From: Symbiodinium natans
Taxonomy: Eukaryota; Sar; Dinophyceae; Suessiales; Symbiodiniaceae
Length of the DNA stretch: 64,000 nucleotides
Assembly (NCBI GenBank): GCA_905221605.1
Contig: CAJNDS010001336.1
Location: 570,473 to 634,472, forward strand
Direction of reading: 5' to 3'
A program made the position numbers and the translations under genes. The first letter of the stretch is position 1; the number at the start of each line of letters is the position of its first letter. The notes beneath the pieces were generated by a model. The model was not told where the DNA came from. It was given only the letters and a program-made list of their open reading frames with translations, and made no database searches. Below, one piece after another: positions 1 through 11,179 of this stretch.

Positions 1-2
1 CT

Positions 3-2639
3 ACCTCAGACCCGGTCCTTGTCGCACAGGCCTTCGGTAGGCACTTTGCCAAAGCCGAATGTGCAACTGCCCAGTCGCTGAAAGAGCTGCAGCAGCAGCA
101 TGTCCCCCCGACGGCGACTGAACCAGTTGACCTTCTTGAGGTACCGCACCTCTCATGTCTGGCTCAAGCATTCGCGACCGCAGCCAACCGGAGAGCGCCG
201 GGGCTCTCAGGGCTCCCGCCAGACTTCTACAGTGCACAGCCACTGGCTGCGGCTAGGGCCCATATGCCCGTCATCTTGAAAATGCTCAGCCGGGGGCAGG
301 CGCCAACCTTATGGACGGGGAATCTCTCCATATGTATGCCCAAGCCAGCCAAAGACCACACCTCGGTTGATGGCTATAGGGCCATCGCCATGGTTGAGGT
401 TGCTTCCAAGGCCACCACCAAAGCCCTACGACCATTCCTCACCAAAGCAGTTGCCGCCCTTTCCCTACCAGGTACCGGGGGAACTATGCCAGGAGTGCCA
501 ATGACTCTTGCAGCAATGACTGTTCAAAGTCACTTGCAGTTTCTTCGCAAACAAAAGCTTTGCGGCGCCGTCATCTTTGTTGACGGGGCCAATGCTTTTT
601 ACGCAGTCGTCAGAGACTACGTCTTGGACAGCAAAGCTGATTCTTTCCAACAATGGCTGTCGCACCTTCCAGTCCCAGACCGGATTCGCCGAAGACTGCA
701 ACGCCGATTCTCCCAAGGCAACCTGCTGGAAGAAGCGGGATTGACGCAGGCCCAACAGGACCTTGTACAACAGTTCCTGCGCAGGACATGGTACACCACC
801 CATGTGGACGGGCGGCAAATCTTCAGCACTCAGGCTGGAACAGCGCCGGGCTCTCCGGTTGCTGACGCTATCTTCCAAGTGATCTTTGCGTCAGCACTTC
901 GGGAGCTCCATCAAGACCTCACTGAAATCGGAGCCACCGATTGCATAGAGGTCTCAGGAGCAGGTTGCCAAGCGGCAGACATGCCAACATGGATGGACGA
1001 TATGGCGGTCCTTCTCACATGTCCGGCAGAAAAATTGGAGCTACAACTTTCCCAGGCTGCAGCGCTTGTTCAGGCCCATTTGCGTGCTATTGGCATCTCG
1101 GTCAACTTCGGCAGAGGTAAGTCTGAGGTCCTGTTGGCTGTACATGGGAAGGGTTCCCAGGCCCTTCGACAGCGCCTTCTCATCGAGCAAGCCGCCCGCA
1201 TCCAAGTGGGAGACACCTCACAGACCATTGAGTGTGTCGCAAGCTATGTGCACCTCGGCACGCTTCGTCAGGCAACTGGATCCGACTGGGATGACCTGGC
1301 CAGGAGAAAGTACCAGACGGACGGGGTCTTTGCCAAAGTCCGGGGCCGGTTACTCAACAACCCCCACCTGAGCTGGCAAGAAAAGGTGCACATGTTTGGT
1401 AGTTTGATCATGCGGAAGTTCTTACATGGGGCGGGGACATGGGTACTACGCACAAAAGGTGAACTTGCTAGGTACCGGGCATATTACATGGCATATGTCC
1501 GAGGGGCCACCTGGCCACTCTGCGGCCATAGTAGTAAGTTCCTAGATGACGATGCCATCTGTGCCCTCAATGGGATCCTCCGACCGGATCAAGCCCTTGC
1601 CATCGAGCGTGCAAGAACCTTATGGCAGGTGGCCAATGGCCGCTCTGCCTATCTTCGAGCCTCCATTGTGCGGGCCGGGATATGGTTGGAAAAGGCGGCG
1701 CATGACATGGACACCATTTTGCAAGCGCTGCAACTGCCTCGCCTGCCAGCTCTACCCCGGGACACCTCCGCAGCAGAAACCTGGTTCGCCACCATGCAAC
1801 GAGATCCGGCTGATGCTGCCAATGTCTTACGCAGGGTTGCCAAGTTGTGGCTCCGAGCCGCTTGCGAAGCAGCAGAACCTGCTCGACGCAAAGTGGCCGC
1901 ACTAGGCCAGATGCAGGCAGCACGGGTCACTGTGCTGTACCACACGCAGAGTGGTAATCACGAAGCGCTGCACGCCTGCCCTGACTGTGGTAGGACCTTT
2001 GAGGGGCCAGCTGCGCTGGCATCTCACCAAAGCAAAGTACGCCATCACAGAGCTGAGTGTAGCCTAGCACTTTTTGGCTCCGCCTGCGAGGCTTGTGGGC
2101 TTCAATTCTGGCTACAACGCAGACTTCGCGAGCACTTGCGCCATCATGCCCAATGCAGAGCCACCTACCTTGCAGCCGACATAGCGCCACAACCGGAGGT
2201 AAATGATCCTCGCCTACAGCATCTACCAACGACGCGCAGGGTCGGCCCTCAGCCTTTTTGGGCCAGCTTACGGCCCCCAGTACCGACCAACTGCCCTGTA
2301 GGAGTTGCTCCCGCAACCACAGCAGCCTTCAAGGATGGGCTACGATCTATCTTGGATCAAGGCACGCTCCACTCTTTTGCCAACACGTGGTTTGGTCAGG
2401 TTGAGCGAAACCCTGAGTTGCTTGAGTCGGTCACAGTACAGCATTGTACACAACTGCAGAGCTTAGCTGTTTCTCTCCTTCATGTCCGCTTGCTTTCTGT
2501 ACAGGGCGGGGAGGGTTATATATACCAGCAAGGCTGCGCAGCTACCATAGCGTGCATGGGCCGCTATACCATTTATGGCCTACCAGCAAACGTGGGGCAG
2601 ACAAGCTCCCATTTTTGGCTGCAGTGCCTCAACGGCTGA
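3..2639 (+). CDS. LINE (non-LTR) reverse transcriptase, C-terminal part
   Basis: The frame is open from the window edge, so the N-terminus, including any endonuclease, lies outside. Visible non-LTR RT blocks in order: NRRAPGLSGLPPDFY near nt 198-242 (the KAPG-GIP block), GAVIFVDGANAF near nt 564-599 (first catalytic Asp), AGTAPGSPVADAIFQ near nt 834-878, and PTWMDDMAVLL near nt 987-1019, where the usual (F/Y)xDD box reads WMDD. The C-terminal third carries two C2H2-like fingers (CPDC..H..H then CEAC..H..H) near nt 1970-2150, typical of LINE ORF2 tails. It ends with TGA at 2637-2639. About 60 nt of 3' UTR then run straight into ACCCTAAA-type repeat. No internal stop is seen. The catalytic motifs look intact, but activity cannot be judged from a fragment. 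Confidence 0.9.
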   Translation, partial: TSDPVLVAQAFGRHFAKAECATAQSLKELQQQHVPPTATEPVDLLEVPHLSCLAQAFATAANRRAPGLSGLPPDFYSAQPLAAARAHMPVILKMLSRGQAPTLWTGNLSICMPKPAKDHTSVDGYRAIAMVEVASKATTKALRPFLTKAVAALSLPGTGGTMPGVPMTLAAMTVQSHLQFLRKQKLCGAVIFVDGANAFYAVVRDYVLDSKADSFQQWLSHLPVPDRIRRRLQRRFSQGNLLEEAGLTQAQQDLVQQFLRRTWYTTHVDGRQIFSTQAGTAPGSPVADAIFQVIFASALRELHQDLTEIGATDCIEVSGAGCQAADMPTWMDDMAVLLTCPAEKLELQLSQAAALVQAHLRAIGISVNFGRGKSEVLLAVHGKGSQALRQRLLIEQAARIQVGDTSQTIECVASYVHLGTLRQATGSDWDDLARRKYQTDGVFAKVRGRLLNNPHLSWQEKVHMFGSLIMRKFLHGAGTWVLRTKGELARYRAYYMAYVRGATWPLCGHSSKFLDDDAICALNGILRPDQALAIERARTLWQVANGRSAYLRASIVRAGIWLEKAAHDMDTILQALQLPRLPALPRDTSAAETWFATMQRDPADAANVLRRVAKLWLRAACEAAEPARRKVAALGQMQAARVTVLYHTQSGNHEALHACPDCGRTFEGPAALASHQSKVRHHRAECSLALFGSACEACGLQFWLQRRLREHLRHHAQCRATYLAADIAPQPEVNDPRLQHLPTTRRVGPQPFWASLRPPVPTNCPVGVAPATTAAFKDGLRSILDQGTLHSFANTWFGQVERNPELLESVTVQHCTQLQSLAVSLLHVRLLSVQGGEGYIYQQGCAATIACMGRYTIYGLPANVGQTSSHFWLQCLNG

Positions 2640-2759
2640 TGCTGTTGTCCCTTTCGTGAATTTGAGAGTGCGTCATCTGACACATGCCACGCCGGTACAA
2701 ACCCTAAATCCTAAACCCTAAACCCTAAACCATAAACCCTAAACCCTCTAAACCCTAAC

Positions 2760-2818
2760 TAAGGCCTCCCGAAGCTCCTCCGACGCCGGCTGCGCCAAAG
2801 GCTTGGGCGGAGGCCTTG
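2760..2818 (-). CDS. NHR gene, candidate downstream exon
   Basis: Acceptor AAACAG directly at the end of a CCCTAAA-type run, donor TTA|GTTAGGG. Phase from the previous exon gives KASAQAFGAAGVGGASGGL, a low-complexity tail. The + strand also has an AAG acceptor and a GTTTAG donor, so strand rests on context. Confidence 0.4.
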
Positions 2819-3899
2819 CTGTTTAGGGTTTAGGGTTTGGGGTTTAGGGTTTGGGGTTTAGGGTTTAGGGTTTAGGGTTTAGGGTTTAGGGTTTAGGGTT
2901 TAGGGTTTAGGGGTTAGGGGTTAGGGGTTTAGGGTTTAGGGTTGGGGTTTGGGGTTTAGGGTTTGGGGTTTGGAGACTTCAACAGCATTGGCCGAGCACC
3001 TGGCGCGTCGACGTGGAGAGCCACCTGCAGGTTTTTTAGCGCCCTTTTTTCTGGAGGGGTTCAAGGTTGAGGGTTCAGGCTTTGGGGTGGGGGAGGGGGG
3101 CGGGGGGGGCTGAGCAAAATAGGACCTATTTAGAAGCTACGGCCTGTGATTATCATTGAGTTTTAGCATATCCAACAACAAGCTACTTCTCAACTTCTCC
3201 AACAATGTCCCACGCACATGCGCGCTCAGGCTGATCAACTCGGACTGACCAATGTTTTGGCTTGTGCAGACTCCGGGCGTCACCAAGAGCGCACATCGGC
3301 TTGTCGAAACTATGGTTTGCCACTGTGCGTTGCACGAGGGCCATGGGGGCCACGACGCGGAGTACACAGGGATGACGCCCAGTTAGGGCCTAGCTCGCTG
3401 CCTTTCAGCAGTCGGAGGAAATGTGGCACTAGGCCGCTTAAGAACTTTAAGAACTTTCGGCACAGCGGCTTCGGAGCTCCCTTTACAGCTGCTCGAGTGG
3501 CCTTTACGCTGCTCTGCGCCAGCACGCAGTGCACTCGTAGGACTCCTAGGTACACGTTCATGTTCTTTGAGCTCAGCACACCATTTTAGTTTTTCCAGGC
3601 TGTATCATTCCATGTGTCCGCCACGCCAATCAGACGACGCAGATGCATGAATGTTGCACTGACTTTAGTATATTCATCCTCTATAATCACAAGTTTCCTA
3701 AATTTATTCTGCGAACCATTTTTGTTGGAGATACCTTGTGTTTAGGATTGAGGGCTTACGCAGTAAGGCTTGAGGCCATGAGGGCCTTGGGCTCCAGGCA
3801 TCTTCACAAACAATAAGCCCGAAACCCCGAAACCCTAAATCCCAAATCCCTAATACTCGAAACCCAAACCCTAAATGCCTAAAACTTGAACCCCTAAAC

Positions 3900-3970
3900 G
3901 TTGAGACGGCTGCCTCGTCGCACTGTCCAAGGAGGTCGCATACAGCAAAGAGTGGTGAAGCCTCGGGGAT
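3900..3970 (-). CDS. NHR gene, exon IPEASPLFAVCDLLG
   Basis: Acceptor GATAAG (an alternative CTGAG lies 16 nt upstream), donor CAAC|GTTTAGGG. The frame IPEASPLFAVCDLLGQCDEA then AVST matches the closing strand (PLfaVvDLlG) of NHR domains. 71 nt, leaving in phase 2. Confidence 0.7.
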
Positions 3971-4159
3971 CTTATCCCTACAACGGCTCAGGTTTAGGGG
4001 CTTGAAGAGTTTTTGAGGGTGGTACAGGTTTTAAGGACCTTCTTGGGTTTTTACGGTTGAGTTGTCTGTATGGGGCTTCTAGGGTTTCCTTAAAGGGCTA
4101 ACAGGGCCTCTAGGGTTACTAAACCCTAAACCCTAAACCCCAAACCCTAAACCCTAAAC

Positions 4160-4270
4160 CCTTTTATAAGGCTTGGACCGACTGGGAGCTTGCCGCTGTC
4201 GGCCGAAGCCCTGGAAGTTTCAAGCCGCGGGTGTCGGGCAAACGCCACCGAGCACAGGCTCCCATTTTGG
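4160..4270 (-). CDS. Candidate exon, NHR gene region, unresolved
   Basis: Unique island between C-rich and G-rich repeat. It is open on both strands (minus CQNGSLCSVAFARHPRLETS). No family match; an intronic origin is equally likely. Confidence 0.2.
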
Positions 4271-4439
4271 CAGGGCTTAGGGTTTAGGGTTTAGGGTTTG
4301 GGGTTTAGGGTCTGTAGGGTCTAGGGTTCAGGACAACCCCCCCCCCCACTCCGCCCCCACCACCCCACCCCACACCTCCAACGGGCAGATTGTTTTTATT
4401 TGGTATTCCACGGCTGGGGTCCTGAATTGGACAATTCAC

Positions 4440-4547
4440 AGATTTCCTGAATCGGGAAGTTTCCTGAATCGCCCAGCTTTCAGAACTGCAGTTTCCTGAA
4501 TCGCCAGAGTTTCCTGAATCCTGGACTGTCTCTTGAATCGCGCCCAC
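4440..4547. repeat. Short degenerate tandem repeat TTTCCTGAATCG
   Basis: About six imperfect copies of (G/A)TTTCCTGAATCG spaced 12-30 nt. No coding role is seen. Confidence 0.7.
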
Positions 4548-4989
4548 ACACAGGTCTGGTCATTCTGAGTGTAACTTGACACCAGGAACACTGAGAAGGC
4601 TGTCGCGACAGACACTCTCGTGATTGGTGGCAGGCTTGACGAACAGGGCGACGCGAGGGACATTCGTCCGCGCCAACGCAAAGGACCACAAGACGAGGGT
4701 TTAGGGTTTAGGGTCGCGCCGTCCCTCCTGCGGCGCATGTGCGCACCGGAGGGCACCCGAAACGCAACAGAATGCCGATACGACGCGCCGCGTGTGCAAC
4801 TATAGGGGCCTTTTTGTTCGAATAGGGTTTGGTGGGGGGTGGGGGTGAAATATAATGAGAATCGACCACGCAGGAGCTTGTCGGTCGCGGTGCCCCTGCG
4901 TTAGACGGCGTCAAAGCACAGCAATTTTTGCCCCTCAAAATGGGAAAGAACTTGCAGATCGATCTGGTTCTTACTTGGGAGTTCAGGGC

Positions 4990-5103
4990 ACTTAGTATCC
5001 CAATGATCAGTGTAGTTGCAACCCCCTTTTAAGCCCCTTAAGTACCCTAATGGGCTTATAATTGGGTTATAAGTACAATTCTGATTGGGTCCCATGTACT
5101 AGT
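4990..5103. mobile_element. MITE-like hairpin element, copy 1
   Basis: Starts ACTTAGTATCCCAAT and ends ATTGGGTCCCATGTACTAGT, an imperfect inverted pair. It shares AAGCCCCTTAAGTACCCTAA and TGGG(G/C)TTA internally with the element at 59506-59604. No ORF. Confidence 0.55.
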
Positions 5104-5461
5104 TGTTGAGGGTTGGAGGGTTTACCCTCCTAGGTCCCAGAGCAACTTAGGAATACAGTGTGTATGCCAGATTGAATAGACTTACAAGATGAATGCTCAG
5201 TGCCTAAACCCTAAACCCTCAACCCTCAACCCTAAACCCTCAACCCTAAACCCTAAACCCTAAACCCTAAACTTACGGGATCCCATTAGCCCTATGCGCC
5301 CTGCACCCTCGGCTCTAGACCCCATCTCCTACACCAGAACAAAACCCTATAAACCCCGAGCTCGAACCAAACTACCCTAAACCCTAAACCCAAAACCCCA
5401 AACTTGACCCCAAACACTCTAAACCCAAAACCCCAAACCCGATAAATCCCGAAAAAAAAAC

Positions 5462-5522
5462 CTCCCAAGGCTTCTGAGGCGAGCGCGCACGGAACCTGGG
5501 CGTTCCGCCGCTCGAAAGCCAC
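5462..5522 (-). CDS. NHR gene, exon VAFERRNAQVPCALASEALG
   Basis: Acceptor GGCACAG, donor GGGAG|GTTTTTTTTTCG. It joins the previous exon in phase 0. Its 3' edge may be at an internal GC (CTC|GCC or GAA|GCC), because those keep phase into IPEASPLFAV and the GT does not. Confidence 0.65.
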
Positions 5523-5916
5523 CTGTGCCGAGTTTAGGGTTTAGGGTCTAGGACTTAGGGTTTAGGGTTTAAGGCCCATCCTGGACCCTCTGAAAAAACA
5601 TATTCCTGAATATGATCCTCTTAAACCCAAGGAATACATAAAATTACCCAAGGGCCTACCTAGCATGTCATGAGGTGCATAGGGGGTTTCAGGGGGGTTC
5701 AGGACTTAGAGTTGAGGCTGAGGGTTAAGGGGGTTTTGGTTGTAGCGCAGAGGGTTCTCAGATTTTAGCAGAACCCCAAAAAGAACCTCCTTCACTGCAA
5801 GACTTTATGGTTTTGAAGTTACTTCAAGAAACCCTAAACCCTAAACCACCCTAAACCCTAAACCCTAAACCCTAAACCCTCAACCCTCAACCCTAAACCC
5901 TAAACCCTAAAAAAAC

Positions 5917-6003
5917 AGCCGTGGCTGCCTCCGCATTCACATAGACGGTGAACTCACCCGCGGGGCCGATGAGCACGCCGACCTTGTTGGGGGCGGTGAG
6001 GCC
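5917..6003 (-). CDS. NHR gene, exon NKVGVLIGPAGEFTVYVN
   Basis: Acceptor CTTCAG, donor GGCT|GTTTTTTTAGGG. Exactly 29 codons in phase 0 on both sides. The content is the family's VGVL...G-F-VYVN hairpin, followed by AEAATA. The next exon continues directly with VAFERRNAQVPCAL. Confidence 0.8.
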
Positions 6004-6358
6004 CTGAAGCCTAAAGCCCCGAACCCTAAGCCCAGCTAAGCAATAAATCTTAGGGTTTAAGGTTTAGGGTTTAGGGTTTAGTATGGGCAGTTCTCTACAT
6101 TATGACCCCTTTTGGAGTTCCTGTTGTATTACAGAGTCTTTTGGGGAGCCCCAAAAAGGCTTTGAGTATTGAGTTTGGAGTGTATAAAGACCATGAGAGC
6201 CTGCGAAAAAACACACTCAAGCTGAAGACATGCTGGGGGTGGGTTTACAGCTTAGGGTTTAAGGTGTAGGGTTTAGGTGCCTAGGGTTTAGGGTTTAGGG
6301 TTTGGCCTTATCGCTGTGCGGGACCTCTCCCACTTGAGGTGTATCGCTTGTTGGGGGG

Positions 6359-6360
<2 letters not shown>

Positions 6361-6391
<31 letters not shown>
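6361..6391 (+). repeat. Poly-G tract (31 G)
   Basis: Uninterrupted run of 31 G within telomere-like repeat. Similar runs of 14-22 G or C recur across the window, for example near 28966, 30404, 32830, 35046, 36634 and 38010. Confidence 0.9.
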
Positions 6392-6392
<1 letters not shown>

Positions 6393-7049
6393 ATATCGCA
6401 CACTGAGGAATATATCACATATTTGGGGATGGTCCTAGACCCAAAACCCTCAAAAAAACCCTAAAGCACAGAAATGTTCGGGGCGGTAGGAGCGGGCTTG
6501 AAACCTAAACCCGAGACACCCGAACAAAGCCCTCTAACCTGCACCCTAAACCCTCCATGCCCTAACGCCCTAAGAAAACCTGAGCCCTACACCATACAAC
6601 CCAAACCCAAAAACCCTGAAACCCTGAACCCTAAAACCCTAAAACCCCTAAACCCTGAAACTAAAACCCTAAAAACCAAAAAACACCTAAAACCCTACAA
6701 ACCCTGAAAACCATGAACCCAAAACCCTAAAACCCTGAAACCCTAAAACCCCAATACCTTAAAACCCTAAGCCCCCCAACAGTATAAACCCGGAAACCCC
6801 AAACCCCAAGACAAAAACCCAGAAAAACCCTCACAAAAACCCTAGCACCAGAAACCCTTAATTAACGAAAAAACACAGGAAAAAAACCAACAAACCCTTG
6901 CAAAAAACTTACAACAAGCCCAAAACCTTAAACCCCCAACCCTAAATTCGGAAACCGCAAGCCCCAACCGTAAAAACCCTCACAAAAAACTAGCACCAGA
7001 AAGCCCTTACTTAATAAAAACAGCAAAAACACACCACACAAACCCTGAC

Positions 7050-7073
7050 AAAAAAAAAAAAAAAAAAAAAAAA
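7050..7073 (+). repeat. Poly-A tract (24 A)
   Basis: Uninterrupted A run inside degenerate CCCTAAA repeat. No open frame precedes it, so it is not taken as a retroposon tail. Confidence 0.85.
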
Positions 7074-7264
7074 CCTTACCAAAATCCCCAAAGCCCTAAA
7101 CCCTAAGCCCCAAGCCCTAACCCTAAACCTGAATCCCCAAACCCTAAACCCTAAGCCCTAAACCCAAAGCCCTAAACCCTAAACCCTAGACCCTAGACCC
7201 TAAACCCTAAACACCAAACCCTAAACCCTCAACCCTCAACCCTAAACCCTAACCCCTAACCCCC

Positions 7265-7344
7265 CCCGCCCGGGCTCCTGGCCCGGTCCCCGGCGTGCAG
7301 AGAGGATGGGTTCCTTCAGCAGGCGAAGGTGTTTTTTGTTGCTT
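7265..7344 (-). CDS. Candidate exon, NHR gene region
   Basis: Minus strand between an AAAAG acceptor and a GG|GTTAGGGG donor. Frame NKKHLRLLKEPILSARRGPG is open. Phase with its neighbours is unproven and no family match is seen. Confidence 0.25.
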
Positions 7345-7608
7345 TTGCCAGTTTAGGGTTTACAGGGTTTAGGGTTTAGGGCTTGGGGTTTAGGGTTTTA
7401 GGGTTTTAGGGTTTGGGGTTTAGGGTTTAGGGTTTGGGGTTTAGGGTTTGGGGTTTAGGGTTCAGGGTTTAGGGTTCAGGGTTTAGGGTTTGGGGCTTAG
7501 GGTTTCAGGGGTCACAGGCAGGGTCTAGGTCCCATCTCCAGGAGCCCCAGGAAGAGGGGGCTTCAGGCTGACCGGGCCTCTGCAGGGTTGAGGGTCTTTT
7601 GGGGAGTC

Positions 7609-7905
7609 TTAAGGGTTTTTCAAGGCGCTTTCGGGGGTGCTGAAGCCCAACCTGAGGACAACGGAGCGAGCTTTCACATGCGCATCTGCCGAAGGGTCCA
7701 CGTCGTGCCATGTTTGCAGTTGCGTAGCTAAGCCTGCCGCCAGCCTGCGTCTGTTGCACTGCACAAAGTGCCTGCCGTGCGCCTTCGGCGTCACAAACTT
7801 TGTGCCACAATGGGGGCAGGCTTGATCCCCAGCCTGCGCCTCTCTATTCGAAACGCGGATTCTATGCATCCAGTTCTCGTACGGCATGCATGGGCAGCAG
7901 CGCAC
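7609..7905 (-). pseudogene. Zinc-finger fragment, probably from a LINE ORF2 tail
   Basis: 98-codon frame with CPHCGTKFVTPKAHGRHFVQC, a C-x2-C...H-x3/4-C/H finger like those at the C-terminus of the LINE at the window start. No RT motif is next to it. It lies in an intron of the NHR gene. Most likely a 5'-truncated or decayed LINE copy. Confidence 0.4.
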
Positions 7906-7989
7906 ATCCCTAAGGCTCCAAATAGCCTCAAGTAGGCATTATTTACAGACTTTAGACCCCAATGTAGGTATTATTTGCTATACTTGGAG

Positions 7990-8137
7990 CCCTGGGTATG
8001 CTTGCTGCAAAATCCGCACGCAGGGCGAGCTTGCTTGGAACGTAGCCGCCGCATACGATGACCTGGCGACGAACTTGTGGAGCTACCCGGGCAGCCGCCT
8101 TGCGTTCATTCCCGCTGTGGGCATCACCCGCGACTGA
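7990..8137 (+). other. Unassigned open frame ending in TGA
   Basis: Plus-strand frame GELAWNVAAAYDDLATNLWS then YPGSRLAFIPAVGITRD and stop. It reads like protein but matches no family I know. It could be a relic of an inserted cDNA inside the intron. The minus frames are closed. Confidence 0.25.
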
Positions 8138-8835
8138 CTATAGGATGACAACTCTCCTATGCGACGGGCATTAGGGGGGTTTAGGGTTTAGGGTTTAGGG
8201 TTTAGGGTTTAGGGTTTAGGGTTTAGGGCTTTAGGGGTGAAGGGCGCGAGGGGTTTGGGGGCTTCGGGAACCCTGAGCCCCTGGAGGTTCCGCTAAACCT
8301 CTCAATTCCCAAGCAGATGCCCCGAACCTCTCCAACCCTAAAGCCCTGAGCCTCTAGAACCCTGAGCCCCTCAAGTCCTTTAACGAGAGCCCTGCACTCC
8401 TAAACCCTAAACCCTAAACCCTAAACCCTAAACCCTAAACCCCTAAAACACTAAAACACTAAATCCCTGCAAGAGCCCTGGGCTCAGGGTGCTTAGAGGC
8501 TCAGAGCTTTCAGGAATTTTTGTTGGGCTCAGGATTCGACAGGTTCGGGCGTCTGAGGGTCCAGGGTTTAGGGTTTAGGGCTTAGGGCCAGTCTGAGGGT
8601 TCAAGGTCTTACGGGGTCTCCGGAATTTTGAGACCCAGGGTCGGGTTGTAGAGCGTTGGGGCTTTTTGCCCTAAACCCTGGAAAGCCCTAAGCCCTAAGA
8701 ACTAAAAGCCTTAAGCCCTTAAATCCTAAGCCCTAAGCCCTAAGCCCTAAGCCCTAAGCCCTAAGCCTAAAGCCTAAAGCCTAAATCTTAAGCTCTAAAC
8801 CCTAAGCCTAAATCTTAAGCCCAAAGCCCTTTAAT

Positions 8836-8915
8836 CTGCCGTCCACCGGGGCCACGACCAGCTGGTAGGCAGCATGTCGGCCTATCAGGCAATGCTTGGG
8901 GTAGCTCACTGGGGC
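8836..8915 (-). CDS. Candidate exon, NHR gene region, unresolved frame
   Basis: Island between C-rich and G-rich repeat. Minus-strand frame APVSYPKHCLIGRHAAYQLV then VAPVDGR is open and protein-like. The phase left by the exon at 9542-9616 would instead select a Pro/Gly-rich frame. It is not recognisable as part of an NHR domain. The plus strand has stops. Confidence 0.3.
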
Positions 8916-9541
8916 TTTTAGGGTTTTAGGGTTTTAGGGTTTAGGGTTTAGGGTTTAGGGTTTAGGGTTTTAGGGTAACCCTAAACCCTGAAACCTTAAA
9001 CCCTCGGGGTTCAGGCTTGGGTCAGCTTAGTTTGGGGGGCTAGACCCTAAACCCGAAGCCGCGAGTTCGAACGCTCCCCCTTCTCACGGAAACTCGTACA
9101 AAACAGGGCCCCCCCAACGGGCTTAGGGTTTAGGGTTTAGGGTTTAGGGCTTAGGGCTTAGGGCTTAGGCGGGCTTATGCTTTAGGGTCTCGGACTTTTG
9201 GGGATTCAATACACCAGACTCGCGCAAAGAAAGATCCAGCGGAATCTCCCTCTCAAAGAGGCCCGCCGCCACTTCGCGCTAGCCCCTAACACCCAGAGCC
9301 CTTTAAGGCGTAGAGTTTCGGAACTTTGCGGACGACCATAGTAAGGAAGCCATGCTATTTACTTCCCGTCCCACGTTAAGGCAGCCTATGTCAACCAGCC
9401 TAAACCCCATCCAGACCCCAAATGTCATGGAAAATGAGTTTAACCCCCAAATCCTAAGCCCCAAACCCGAAACCCTAAACCCTAAACCCTAATCCCTAAA
9501 CCCTACACAAAACCCTAAACCCTTCATCCCATACCCGAAAC

Positions 9542-9616
9542 CCAGAAGGCAGCGTCCGCACCTCCAGTGGATCCCACATCAGGCCATCGTAACCCGCGAT
9601 CCACGTGTTGTGAACC
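9542..9616 (-). CDS. NHR gene, exon VHNTWIAGYDGLMWDP
   Basis: Acceptor CCGGCAG, donor CTGG|GTTTCGGG. 75 nt. W-x2-GYDG-x2-WD is the diagnostic central motif of dinoflagellate NHR/SPRY-type proteins and fixes the strand. The exon leaves in phase 2. The next confident exon (5917-6003) is in phase 0, so one more exon is expected between them. Confidence 0.75.
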
Positions 9617-10120
9617 CTGCCGGCCATGCATGATTGAGGGTCTAAAGTGCTTAGGCTTCAGGGTTCCTAGGGTACAGGGTTTAGGATTTCTAGGGCTTGA
9701 GGTTTATAGGGTTTGGGGTTTCTAGGGTATGGGGTTTAGGGTTGGGCTTAGGGCTTTAAAGGTTTAGGGGTTTGGGTTTTACTAAGCGCTTGCATAGGGT
9801 GCATGTGTTCCCCCTTCTTGGGGCTTGCTAAGGGCCGATAGAGTATGATTCTAAGTTCTCCACTAACCTCGGGGAAAAAAGTGTCACCTTCCTTGTTTGT
9901 GTGTAGACCAGACCATGAAAAACGGGGGATGAAGGTGCAGGGCTGGGCTAGGGGGAATGCACGGCAGCAGCTTGGGCGGTGTCCGAGTGTGTCTGTGTCT
10001 GCGTGTCTCCGTGTCTGCCGTGTCTCCACCCTAAACCCTAAACCCTAAACCCTACACCCTAAACCCTAAACCCTACACCCTAAACCCTAAACTCTAAACC
10101 CTAAACCCCGAGCGCGGGGC

Positions 10121-10152
10121 CCATCCATGGTGTCTGGCGGCGCCCGCAGATC
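10121..10152 (-). CDS. NHR gene, 32-nt microexon DLRAPPDTMDG
   Basis: Acceptor TTCAG, non-canonical GC donor (GATGG|GCCCCG). With this donor the Gly codon is completed by the next exon to give TMDGVHNTWIAGYDG. Using the GT ten bases further on breaks the frame. Confidence 0.6.
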
Positions 10153-10194
10153 CTGAAGCCCAAGAAGATTCCGGGGTTCCAGGGTTCTAGGTTC

Positions 10195-10525
10195 GGCTGC
10201 TCCCCCCTTATACTATAACAGTCCTTAATATGGGAGACTCCAACCTCTGTTTAGGGTTTAGGGGTTTAGGGTTTAGGGGTTCGGATGCTCACCCTTGTAC
10301 TAACAATCCTTAAGAGAAGGATTATATTCGCGGGTACTACAATCCCTATAGAGATAAAAATATATTTTGATAGTGCTAATAACGAACGGTCCTTAATATG
10401 GGGAGACTCCAATACGTCTTGGGGTTTGGGGTTTAGGGTTTTGGGTTTAGGGTTTGGGGTTCTAGGTTCGGATCTTCCCCCTTATACTAACCGCCCTTAC
10501 ACTACAATCCCTACTCAGGACTGCT
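10195..10525. repeat. Degenerate copies related to the fold-back element at 30225
   Basis: Four partial matches to CCCTTATACTAACCGTCCTT and its continuation occur near 10205, 10290, 10390 and 10485, including CAGTCCTTAATATGGG-GACTCC twice. They appear to be fragments of the same short fold-back family. Confidence 0.5.
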
Positions 10526-11179
10526 GGTCTTAGGCGGAGATCCCAAGCTCCCTAGGACATGAGAGCCTCAGGCTTCAGGGAGTTTAGGGAGTTCAGGGTG
10601 TTTGGGGAGTTTGGGGTTTTCGGCGTTTAGGGTATTATGGATTATGGGTTTTGAGGTGTTCAGGGTTTTAGGGAGTTTAGGGTTTTAGAGATTAGGGTTT
10701 GAGAGCTCAAGGCTTTAGCCTTGGGATTATGGGTAGGGTTTCTGTGTTCAGGGTCTGAGGCTTCTTGCGCCTTTGGTGGCTCTTAGGGCTCTGGGGTATA
10801 GGGCATTTAGAGCTTTGGAGGTTTACGGCTTCTAGGCTTCAGGGTTTAGGTTTAAGGAGTCTGGGCTTAAGGTCTTAGTGTTATTGGCTGCTTAAGGCTT
10901 AGGGGTCTTTAAGCTTTGGTTATAGCGTCCTTACTTAAGGGAGGTGGCTCCAAGGATGTGCCCCAAGGTTCCCGAATACTCGCCACTACTTTTGAGGCTC
11001 CCTAAGCTTTTTTAAGGTTCCCTAGGTACCTACCCCTCTGGGATTCGGGTTTCGGGGAAACAGGGAGCGCGAGTGAAGGAGTTGACTGTGCGACTCTACA
11101 AAAAAAAGCGGGCATCTACCGGGCGTCTGCTCGCCTTGAACAGATGCTTCTTGCGCAAGGGAGACTGCATACTGAAGTA

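Noticed and set aside
2975-3025. Plus-strand exon ETSTALAEHLARRRGEPPAG ending at CAG|GT
   Set aside because: Flanked by G-rich repeat on both sides, against the usual pattern, and opposite to the gene strand. Too little support to list as a gene.
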